Assembly (NCBI GenBank): GCA_948902155.1
Contig: CAQVQZ010000017.1
Span: 1 to 19,527 of the forward strand
DNA length: 19,527 bases
Direction: 5' to 3'
From: an uncultured Oscillibacter sp.
Lineage (GTDB): Bacteria; Bacillota_A; Clostridia; Oscillospirales; Oscillospiraceae
Shown: in pieces, positions 7,837 through 14,339 of the stretch
Position numbering within the stretch: the stretch's first letter is position 1
Layout of the letters: every line of letters begins with the position of its first letter
Translations under genes and position numbers: made by a program
Notes under the pieces: model-generated
Told to the model about the DNA's origin: nothing
What the model saw: only the letters and a program-made list of their open reading frames with translations
Database searches by the model: none

Positions 7837-8904
7837 TCAGTCGAAAAACCCCGTGGTGTCCACCACCAAATCGGCGTGTTCCTCCGTGCCGCAGGCGGAG
7901 AAATAGCGCTCCTCCAGCGTCCGCCAGACGCGGTCGAAGGTGGGGAAATAGTCTCCCTCCCGGACCTGGAGGCGGCGGGTCTGCTCGTCCCGGCCGCAGG
8001 TGAGGAAAATCTTGAAGTCGTAGTATTTCGCCAGGCTGGGGTACTGGGAATAGGTGCCCTCCACGATGGTCAGGGGCTCCGGCACGACGATTTCCCGGCG
8101 CTCCAGCAGCTCCCCTTCGTGGTAAAGCTCCACCGCCTGTTTTTTCGGGGCGGCGCTCAGGGCGGGCAGAAGGGCCTCGTTCCGGAAGCGCTCCAGGTCC
8201 ATGTTCCCGGCGGGGACGTCCATCCAATTCTCGGCCCGCTGTTCCCAGGGCAGATAGTAGTCGTCCATGTGGAGAATCTTCACGCGGCAGGCCAGCACGT
8301 CCGTCACGGCGGAAAAGCCCGTCTTGCCGCTTCCGCAGCGCCCGTCGACGGCGGCGGCGGCAGGGCGCTCCTGGCGGGCCTTGGTGTCCCGGGCCAGCTT
8401 CTCCAGCGGGACCAGGGCCGGGAGAAACCGGGCGTAATCCATCCGGAGGACCCGGTAATGGGGGCTGTAGGCGCTCCGGAACGCCTCGCTGTGGTGAACG
8501 GGGGGACAGCCCTCCCGCCGCCAGCCCTCCAGATAGTCCCCCAGGCCGGGGACCGGAAGCCCGGCCAGCTGTTCCAGCCTGTCCGCCAGCCCCGCCTCGG
8601 TCCCCTCGGTCAGGGCCATGGTCCGCTGGAACATCCGGCCGATCAAAGGCAGTTCCCAGAGCGTGGAGAGGGCCTGTGTGATGTGGAACCGGCAGAGGCC
8701 GTTCCCGATGGGCTCCGGGGGCAGGGGCCCCGCCCCGGCCTCCTTCCGCTCCGCCAGGAGGGAGGCCAGGACCTTGTCCGGGCTCTGGACCAGATGGGCG
8801 GGGCCGTATTCGCTCTGATAGGCCAGCTTCGCGAAGTCCGGAGGCTCCATCAGGGGATACCGCGCCCAGTGCTCCCCGGCGATGTCGAGAAAGCTCCTAC
8901 GCAT
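7837..8904 (-). CDS. Uridine kinase/phosphoribulokinase-like P-loop kinase with an uncharacterised N-terminal domain
   Basis: A 355-aa protein. The C-terminal part (about 180-355) is a uridine-kinase-like P-loop kinase. Its Walker A is GRCGSGKT (188-195), followed by KILHMDDYYLP (209-219), then GNMDLERF, IVEGTYSQYP and a lid region rich in Arg. The product would be a phosphorylated nucleoside, sugar or cofactor precursor; the substrate is unknown. Residues 1-160 form a separate domain with LAYQSEYGPAHLV (27-39) and HHSEAFRSAYSPHYRV (137-152). I have seen this type of segment only in unassigned clostridial proteins. The start overlaps the DUF3842 stop by 8 nt, so the two are translationally coupled. 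Confidence 0.85.
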   Translation of the reverse strand: MRRSFLDIAGEHWARYPLMEPPDFAKLAYQSEYGPAHLVQSPDKVLASLLAERKEAGAGPLPPEPIGNGLCRFHITQALSTLWELPLIGRMFQRTMALTEGTEAGLADRLEQLAGLPVPGLGDYLEGWRREGCPPVHHSEAFRSAYSPHYRVLRMDYARFLPALVPLEKLARDTKARQERPAAAAVDGRCGSGKTGFSAVTDVLACRVKILHMDDYYLPWEQRAENWMDVPAGNMDLERFRNEALLPALSAAPKKQAVELYHEGELLERREIVVPEPLTIVEGTYSQYPSLAKYYDFKIFLTCGRDEQTRRLQVREGDYFPTFDRVWRTLEERYFSACGTEEHADLVVDTTGFFD

Positions 8905-9319
8905 GGCCCAGCTCCCGGACCGCCAGGTCCACCGCCCGGCGGAGGTATTCCTCCAGGCGGCACTCCTCCGTCCCGGCGACGTACAGCCCGCAGGAGGCGG
9001 AGGGAATCAAAATCTTCACCGCCCCGGCCCCGGAGACGGCAGCGGCCATGGCCGGGGAGACCTCCCCCAGAATGCCGTTGGCCAGGATCACGCCCACAGG
9101 CCCCAGAATCAGGTCCGCCCTGGCGGCGTTGAACACCACGGCGTTTTCCCCCGTGGCTCCCTGGGCGGCTCCGGCCTTCAGCATGGCGGCGGTGGCCGCT
9201 ACGTTGGTCCCCACGCAGAGCAGGCGGCAGTCCTCCGGCAGGCGGGGTTTCAGTAAACGGACCAGCTGGCTCCCCACGCCGCCGCCCTGGCCGTCCAGAA
9301 TCAAGACTGTGCGGCCCAT
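8897..9319 (-). CDS. DUF3842 family protein
   Basis: A 140-aa protein with the DUF3842 signature. It opens with a nucleotide-binding-like beta-strand and glycine loop, VLILDGQGGGVGSQL (5-19). VGTNVAATAAMLKAGA and GATGENAVVFNA follow, then LGPVGVILANGILGEVSP and the C-terminal KILIPSASCGLYV. The fold looks Rossmann-like, but no activity is known to me. The start at 9319 is chosen because GGGAGG (9327-9332) lies 7 nt upstream; this box is formed by the last sense codons and stop of the aldo/keto reductase gene. It sits between that gene and the kinase in one operon. Confidence 0.9.
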   Translation of the reverse strand: MGRTVLILDGQGGGVGSQLVRLLKPRLPEDCRLLCVGTNVAATAAMLKAGAAQGATGENAVVFNAARADLILGPVGVILANGILGEVSPAMAAAVSGAGAVKILIPSASCGLYVAGTEECRLEEYLRRAVDLAVRELGHA

Positions 9320-9323
9320 GGCG

Positions 9324-10472
9324 TTACCTCCCAAACAGCTCCGCCGCCCGGCGCATGTTCTCCATCACGGGCACGGCGAAGGGACAGCGCTTCTCACAGG
9401 CCCCGCACCGGACGCACTCCCCCGCGCCGTGGGGCAGGGCGGCGTAGTGCTCCCGCACGGTCTCGGGGACCGACCCCTGGGCCAGGGAGAGGTTCAGGAA
9501 TTTCGTAACGTCTGCCACTTGGATACCCTTGGGGCAGGGGGCGCAGTGGCCGCAGTACATGCAGTGTCCCTTCCAGCTGATTTTCGGCAAAGCGGCCAGG
9601 GCGGCGGCGTAGTCCCGCTGTTCCTCCGGGGCCTCTTCAAAGGCGATGCTCCGCCGCAGGTCCTCGGGATTCCGCGCGCCGGACATGACGCAGGCCACAC
9701 CAGGCCGGTCCAGGGCGTATTGGAGGCACTGGAAGTCCGTCAAAGCCTTCCCGGCGGGAGAGAGGCTGTCGCTGAGCAGGTCGCCGCCGCCGAAGGCTTT
9801 CATCACTGTGACGCCCACCCCCAGCCGCTGGCAGGTCTCATACAGCTCCTGCCGCTCCGGGTCCATGTTCAGCAGGGGGGCCTCGTAGTTCTTGGGGGAC
9901 CACAGCTCCTCCACGTCCTCCCCGGCGGGCTGGAGGTCGTAGCAGGGGTTGACGCTGAACATCAGCACGTCGATGAGCCCGCTGTTGACCGCCGCCAGGG
10001 CCGCTTGGGGGTTGTGGCTGGAAAGGCCGATGCAGCCGATACGCCCCGCCGCTTTCAGCTCCCGGGCGTATGCCATGACGGGGCCGTTTTCCACCTGCTC
10101 CCAGTCGGCCATGGAGTCCACATAGTGGACCATGCCGATCTCCACATGGTCCGTCTCCAGCCGCCGGAGCTGGTCCTCGAAGCCCTCCCGGACCTCGGCG
10201 ATATCACGGGTCCGCTTGTACTGGCCGTCCTTCCAAATGGTGCAGAGGTGGGCCTGGAGGACGAATTTCTCCCGCCGCCCCCGGAGGGCCCGGCCCAGGT
10301 TGGAGCGAAAGTCCGGATTGGGGGTGTAAAGATCGATGCAGTTGACGCCGCCGGCCTCCATGATGTCCACCAGCTCCCGGACCTGCTCATAGGGCTTGTC
10401 CAAAAAGCCCTCGCAGCCCATGCCGATCTCGCCGACGGAAACGCCGGTCCTGCCCAAAGTACGGTACCGCAT
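9324..10472 (-). CDS. Aldo/keto reductase-like protein with C-terminal 2[4Fe-4S] ferredoxin domain
   Basis: A 382-aa protein. Residues about 1-290 are an AKR TIM barrel (MRYRTLGRTGVSVGEIGMGC at the start). Residues 304-363 hold two four-cysteine clusters, C304/307/310/313 and C353/356/359/363. Of the classical AKR tetrad, Asp47 and His116 remain, while the Tyr and Lys positions read Asn52 and His75 (VLQAHLC). That pattern is shared by the clostridial Fe-S AKR subgroup as I know it, so the reaction may not be a standard NADPH carbonyl reduction. AAGGAGG before ATG 10472 sets the start. It is the first gene of an operon with DUF3842 (4-nt gap) and the kinase. Confidence 0.92.
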   Translation of the reverse strand: MRYRTLGRTGVSVGEIGMGCEGFLDKPYEQVRELVDIMEAGGVNCIDLYTPNPDFRSNLGRALRGRREKFVLQAHLCTIWKDGQYKRTRDIAEVREGFEDQLRRLETDHVEIGMVHYVDSMADWEQVENGPVMAYARELKAAGRIGCIGLSSHNPQAALAAVNSGLIDVLMFSVNPCYDLQPAGEDVEELWSPKNYEAPLLNMDPERQELYETCQRLGVGVTVMKAFGGGDLLSDSLSPAGKALTDFQCLQYALDRPGVACVMSGARNPEDLRRSIAFEEAPEEQRDYAAALAALPKISWKGHCMYCGHCAPCPKGIQVADVTKFLNLSLAQGSVPETVREHYAALPHGAGECVRCGACEKRCPFAVPVMENMRRAAELFGR

Positions 10473-10508
10473 AGCAGCACGCCTCCTTATCATCCTATAA
10501 AATGCGGA

Positions 10509-10557
10509 GGGAATGAGGAGCCCTCCGGAAAAAGAAACCGGCCTTTCCCTCATTCCC
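10509..10557 (-). other. Hairpin at the 5' end of the AKR operon mRNA
   Basis: A 10-bp perfect outer stem (10509-10518 with 10548-10557) and an inner CCGG/CCGG pair (10525-10528 with 10538-10541). The stem begins 2-4 nt after the predicted transcription start and ends 36 nt before the ATG. ATTTTAT follows it shortly, so an attenuator or weak terminator is possible; mRNA 5' protection is the alternative. Confidence 0.6.
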
Positions 10558-10565
10558 GCAGTCAC

Positions 10566-10596
10566 AGAGTATCATTTGGAGCGGACTCCATGTCAA
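10566..10596 (-). promoter_or_regulatory. MerR-type promoter/operator of the AKR-DUF3842-kinase operon
   Basis: TTGACA (10591-10596) and TACTCT (10566-10571) are separated by 19 bp instead of 17. The spacer begins with the dyad TGGAG-N4-CTCCA (10577-10590). A consensus -35, long spacer and dyad directly after the -35 form the architecture bound by MerR-family activators such as the aldehyde-responsive AdhR. No MerR gene is in the window. The -35 stands only 16 bp past the pncB stop codon. Confidence 0.8.
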
Positions 10597-10612
10597 GAGG
10601 TTGGGACAAATT

Positions 10613-12061
10613 TTATTTGCTCTCCCGCAATAGGGACTGCTTGATGTCCCACAGCCGCTGGCTCAGGTCCACATAGTAGTTGTGGGGGTTCTCGAAGCGC
10701 TTCACCTCGTCCCACAGCGTGTCCACCTGCTCTTTGCAGTACGCCTGGATCTCCGGGAGGCTGGGGCGGCGGTAGACCAGCTTTCCCCCCAGGAAGATGG
10801 GCTGCTGGAGGGACCGGATGGTAAAGCTGGTGTAGGTCTTCCGCTTCCAGGTGGCCCTGGGGTCGAAGAGCTCCAGGCTGTGGCGGTCGTCCACCTGCTC
10901 GTCCCAGACGGTGATATAGTCCGCCTCGGCCTTCCCGGTCTCCTTGTCGAAGATGCGGTAGACCTTCTTAAAGTGGGGATTCGTGATCTTGTCCACATTT
11001 TCGCTGACCTTGATCTTGGGCAGGATGTTCCCCTGGCTGTCCTCCACCGCGGCCAGCTTATACACGCCGCCGAAGACCGGCTGGCTGCTGGCGGTGATCA
11101 TCCGCTCGCCCACGCCGAACATGTCGATTTGGGCCCCCTGGATCAGCAGGTCCCGGATGATATACTCGTCCAGGGAGTTGGAGGCGGAAATCTGGCACTC
11201 CGTCCAGCCCGCGTCGTCCAGCATCTTCCGGGCCTTGCGGGTCAGATAGGCGATGTCGCCGGAGTCCAGGCGGATGCCGCACTTTTTGATGCCCAGGGGC
11301 TTCAGCACGGCGTCGAAGGCCCGGATGGCGTCGGGGACGCCGGACTTCAGGGTGTTGTAGGTGTCCACCAGCAGGGTGGCGTTGGTGGGGTAGAGGCGGC
11401 AGTAGGTCTCGAAGGCCTCATACTGGCTCTCGAACATCTGGACCCAGGAGTGGGCCATGGTGCCCCCGGCGGGGACGCCGTAGAGCTGGTCGGAGATGGT
11501 GCAGGCCGTCCCGGCACAGCCGCCGATGTAAGCGGCCCGCGCGCCGGTGATGGCCCCGTCGGTGCCCTGGGCCCGGCGGGAGCCGAATTCCAGCACGGTC
11601 CGCCCCTGGGCGGCTCGGACGATGCGGTTGGCCTTGGTGGCGATGAGGCTCTGGTGGTTGACGCACAGCAGGGTAAAGGTCTCGATGAGCTGGGCCTGGA
11701 TGGCGGGGGCCCGGACGGTGATCACCGGCTCCCGGGGGAAGATGGGCGTGCCCTCGGGGATGGCCCAGATGTCGCCGGTGAAGCGGAACTCCTTCAAATA
11801 GGCCAGAAATTCCTCGGAAAACAGCTTCCGGCCCCGGAGATAGGCGATGTCCTCGTCGTCAAAGTGCAGGTTCAGGATATACTCGATGAGCTGGTCCAGC
11901 CCGGCGCAGACGGCGAAGCCCCCCTTGTCCGGCACGTCCCGGAAGAACACGTCGAAATACGTGATCCGGTCCTGGAACCCCGCCTGGAAGTAGCCGCTGC
12001 CCATGGTCAGCTCGTAGAAGTCGCAGAGCATGGTCAGGTTCAGTTTTTGCTCGGTGTGCAT
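10613..12061 (-). CDS. pncB: Nicotinate phosphoribosyltransferase
   Basis: A 482-aa protein of normal family length. It converts nicotinate + PRPP (with ATP) to nicotinate mononucleotide, the entry step of Preiss-Handler NAD salvage in the cytoplasm. Key segments are LTMLCDFYELTMG at the N-terminus, EFGSRRAQG (158-166, PRPP/nicotinate site), GTMAHSWVQ with the autophosphorylated His204, LLVDTYNTLKSGV (230-242), RLDSGD (264-269) and the MFGVGERM stretch. A GTG 21 nt upstream is also open. ATG 12061 is preferred because GAGGG lies about 9 nt before it. No clear terminator separates it from the downstream AKR promoter, so read-through is likely. Confidence 0.97.
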   Translation of the reverse strand: MHTEQKLNLTMLCDFYELTMGSGYFQAGFQDRITYFDVFFRDVPDKGGFAVCAGLDQLIEYILNLHFDDEDIAYLRGRKLFSEEFLAYLKEFRFTGDIWAIPEGTPIFPREPVITVRAPAIQAQLIETFTLLCVNHQSLIATKANRIVRAAQGRTVLEFGSRRAQGTDGAITGARAAYIGGCAGTACTISDQLYGVPAGGTMAHSWVQMFESQYEAFETYCRLYPTNATLLVDTYNTLKSGVPDAIRAFDAVLKPLGIKKCGIRLDSGDIAYLTRKARKMLDDAGWTECQISASNSLDEYIIRDLLIQGAQIDMFGVGERMITASSQPVFGGVYKLAAVEDSQGNILPKIKVSENVDKITNPHFKKVYRIFDKETGKAEADYITVWDEQVDDRHSLELFDPRATWKRKTYTSFTIRSLQQPIFLGGKLVYRRPSLPEIQAYCKEQVDTLWDEVKRFENPHNYYVDLSQRLWDIKQSLLRESK

Positions 12062-12094
12062 AGCGGAACACCCTCTTTTCACGTTGTTCCCTTG

Positions 12095-12123
12095 ATTATA
12101 AGCAAAGCCCTATGGAAATGCAA
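12095..12123 (-). promoter_or_regulatory. Promoter of pncB
   Basis: TTGCAT (12118-12123), 17 bp, TATAAT (12095-12100). The predicted start is near 12088, giving a leader of about 27 nt. Confidence 0.8.
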
Positions 12124-12191
12124 TCTCTTTTTTGTCCCTTTTCTTTTTTGTGTTGGCGACTCTGGCCATTGGCGGTTTCACCAACAGCCGC

Positions 12192-12220
12192 TTGAAACGG
12201 AAAAAAGCTCGTGATATAAT
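12192..12220 (+). promoter_or_regulatory. Promoter of the Nudix gene
   Basis: TTGAAA (12192-12197), 17 bp, TATAAT (12215-12220), 40 nt upstream of the start codon. It is divergent from the pncB promoter, and 68 bp lie between the two -35 elements. Confidence 0.88.
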
Positions 12221-12259
12221 CGGCTCGGCAAATCGGAATTTATGATTATGGAGGCCGCC

Positions 12260-12781
12260 ATGAGACTGCTGTTCGAAATGGACAAAAAGAACTACGATAA
12301 ATGCACCCATTCGTTTGTCCGCGACTCTGCCAGAAGTATCATGATCAAAGGTAAAAGAATAGCAATGATTCATAGTATTAAGTACGATTATTACAAATTT
12401 CCGGGTGGTGGAATCGAGGACGGCGAAAACCCTGTGGATGCGATGATCCGGGAAACTCGTGAGGAATCGGGTTTAGTCGTCCTGCCGGATACCGTCAAAG
12501 AATACGGATATGTGCATCGAATTCAAAGAAGCGACCAGGACGAAACGGAGTGTTTTATTCAGGATAACTATTACTATCTTTGTGAAAGTGCAGATGAGGC
12601 CGTTTCCCAAGAGCTTGACGGCTATGAAGCGGAAGAAGCCTATATGTTAGAGTATGTTGAGCCAGATACTGCGATCAGGAAAAATCGTCATGTGACACAG
12701 AGTCCGTATAATCCGATGATGTTTGAACGCGAGGCCCGTGTTCTTGAATTGCTAATCGCAGAAGGGCTATTCGATCGATAA
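12260..12781 (+). CDS. Nudix hydrolase
   Basis: A 173-aa protein with an intact Nudix box: GGIEDGENPVDAMIRE then TREESGL (GX5EX7REUXEEXGU) at about residues 46-68. It therefore should hydrolyse a nucleoside diphosphate linked to another moiety; the substrate is not evident. Upstream in the fold is SARSIMIKGKRIAMIHS. The C-terminus (YNPMMFEREARVLELL) is a short helix, not a winged helix, so it is an enzyme and not an NrtR-type repressor. GGAGG 5 nt before ATG 12260 supports this start over ATG 12242/12248. Codons such as AGA, ATA and TAT are common here and rare in the neighbours, which suggests later acquisition. Confidence 0.9.
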   Translation: MRLLFEMDKKNYDKCTHSFVRDSARSIMIKGKRIAMIHSIKYDYYKFPGGGIEDGENPVDAMIRETREESGLVVLPDTVKEYGYVHRIQRSDQDETECFIQDNYYYLCESADEAVSQELDGYEAEEAYMLEYVEPDTAIRKNRHVTQSPYNPMMFEREARVLELLIAEGLFDR

Positions 12782-12795
12782 ATTTGCATTTATCA

Positions 12796-12822
12796 GGCAG
12801 CGAGCCATCCCGGTTCACTGCC
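12796..12822 (+). terminator. Weak terminator-like hairpin after the Nudix gene
   Basis: An 11-bp imperfect stem (12796-12806 with 12812-12822, one mismatch, one G-T pair) begins 14 nt past the Nudix stop. The T-tract after it is poor (GGTTTCGTCATTTT). Confidence 0.4.
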
Positions 12823-12901
12823 GGTTTCGTCATTTTGCCAACGGGAAATTTTATAAGAGTTTCACAATGCGCAGGAGAATCGGAATCTTCTTTCGCCGGA
12901 G

Positions 12902-12930
12902 TTGATTTTGTGGGAAGAGTGTCGTATAAT
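12902..12930 (+). promoter_or_regulatory. Promoter of the SLH-protein gene
   Basis: TTGATT (12902-12907), 17 bp, TATAAT (12925-12930). A strong AAGGAGG (12946-12952) follows, 7 nt before the ATG. Confidence 0.88.
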
Positions 12931-12959
12931 GAGACTAACAACGATAAGGAGGCTCTCCC

Positions 12960-14261
12960 ATGAAAAAGCTCACGGCACTTTTCCTGGCCCTGGCGCTCTG
13001 CCTGAGCCTGACCGTCCCGGCCCTGGCGGCGGGGACCGGCTTCAGCGACGTGCCGGCCGGCAGCTGGGCCTACACCGCCATCCATAGCGCCGCCGAAAAG
13101 GAAATCATCTCCGGCTATGCCGACGGGACCTTCCGGCCCACCCGCCCCCTGACCAACGCGCAGTTTGCCGTGATGCTCTCCCGGGCGTTCTTCCCCGAGG
13201 AGGCCGGGGCGCTCCGGATGCAGACGGAGAAGCGCCCCTGGTATTGGCCGGACGTGAAGGCCCTGCACAACCACCACATCCTGACGGGCACCGCCCTGGC
13301 CGCGGAGCCGGATTGGAGCGCCGCCGCCGGGCGGGACATCTCCCGCTACGACGTGGCCCAGATGATGTACAACATCCTGCGGGACCAGGGCCAGACCACC
13401 ACGCTGGAGCAGCGGGCCGAAGCACGGGCCAAGATCTCCGACTGGGGCTCCGTCCACTCCAACTACCGCATGGCCGTGTCCACCTGCTACGCCCTGGGCC
13501 TGCTGAACGGGGAGAAGGACGGCCGCTTCCACGGGGCCACCGCCATGAACCGCGCCCAGGGCTGCGTGGTGCTCAACCGCCTGGTGAACTGGCTGGACGC
13601 CCTGCCGGAGGCCCCTTGGCCGGAGGAGGAGACTCCGAAGCCCACCACCGTCGCCGTCAGCAGCGTCCGCAAGCCCACGGAAACCGGCTCCACCACCGGC
13701 TGGACCGTCAGCGACAACGCCTATCCCGACGGCGTGCTGAACAACGGCAAGCGCATGACCGAGGAAAACGTCTCCGCCATGCTGGCGGACGCCAAGGACA
13801 TCTGGTATGACGGCATGTCCTGGGGCGGCATCGTCAAGGGGGACAACAACTATTACGACGCCTACGCCTTCGACGGCCTGCTGACCCACGGCGGCCAGCT
13901 GATCACCGACCAGGGCGGGACCCCCACCACGAACGCCGGAGGCTTTGCCGCCATGCTCAGCGACTACGTTTTCGGCCTCCGGGGCAACCAGGGCTGGAAG
14001 CTGGAGGACAACACCCAGGTCCGCCCCGGCGACATCATCTTCCAGCTGTCCAACGGCAAGCTGGTCCACACGCGGGTCGCCCTCTCCCAGGTCCACTATA
14101 AGGGGAGCGTCCCCTACGTGGCCACCTGCGACGGAAACATCAACGCCGCAGTGTCCTGGGACGACGGCGTGGAGGAGTTCTCCTGCCGCCTGGACGGGTA
14201 CAACGAGAACAACGGCGCGCATATCACGTGCATCGTCTTTACCCGCTATCCCCAGACGTAA
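12960..14261 (+). CDS. Secreted SLH-domain protein with a C-terminal papain-like/NlpC-like domain
   Basis: A 433-aa protein with a signal peptide (MKKL, hydrophobic core, ALAAG at 21-25). Residues about 26-75, 90-145 and 155-210 are three SLH modules (FSDVPAGSWAYTAIHSAAEK, YADGTFRPTRPLTNAQFAVML and related), which bind wall polymers. After a Pro/Thr/Ser linker (218-250) comes a domain with MTEENVSAMLADAKD, TNAGGFAAMLSDYVFG (324-339), VRPGDIIFQ (354-362) and VHTRVALSQV (His370). It resembles clostridial modules that read GCAGFA at the first motif. Here the Cys position is Ala326, so it may be a binding domain rather than an active peptidase or amidase. It is monocistronic, with its own promoter and terminator. 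Confidence 0.85.
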   Translation: MKKLTALFLALALCLSLTVPALAAGTGFSDVPAGSWAYTAIHSAAEKEIISGYADGTFRPTRPLTNAQFAVMLSRAFFPEEAGALRMQTEKRPWYWPDVKALHNHHILTGTALAAEPDWSAAAGRDISRYDVAQMMYNILRDQGQTTTLEQRAEARAKISDWGSVHSNYRMAVSTCYALGLLNGEKDGRFHGATAMNRAQGCVVLNRLVNWLDALPEAPWPEEETPKPTTVAVSSVRKPTETGSTTGWTVSDNAYPDGVLNNGKRMTEENVSAMLADAKDIWYDGMSWGGIVKGDNNYYDAYAFDGLLTHGGQLITDQGGTPTTNAGGFAAMLSDYVFGLRGNQGWKLEDNTQVRPGDIIFQLSNGKLVHTRVALSQVHYKGSVPYVATCDGNINAAVSWDDGVEEFSCRLDGYNENNGAHITCIVFTRYPQT

Positions 14262-14288
14262 AGCAATTTCCTTCCCATCCAAACCGAA

Positions 14289-14323
14289 GCGCCGCCCCAA
14301 CGGGGCGGCGCATTTTCGTCTTT
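14289..14323 (+). terminator. Terminator of the SLH-protein gene
   Basis: A 10-bp perfect GC stem (14289-14298 with 14302-14311, AAC loop) is followed by ATTTTCGTCTTT. It lies between convergent genes and may also stop transcription from the ROK gene, though no T-run exists on that side. Confidence 0.88.
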
Positions 14324-14339
14324 ATGGATGTGTGGAAGC

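Noticed and set aside
10682..12214. Long plus-strand frame (510 codons) opposite pncB
   Set aside because: Antisense shadow of pncB with low-complexity composition; no RBS or family features.
12260..12781. NrtR-type (Nudix plus winged helix) repressor of pncB
   Set aside because: The divergent position is suggestive, but the catalytic box is intact and there is no C-terminal winged-helix domain; the protein is too short.
12675..14300. 541-codon minus-strand frame over the Nudix and SLH genes
   Set aside because: Shadow of the SLH gene, which has a signal peptide, promoter, RBS and terminator.
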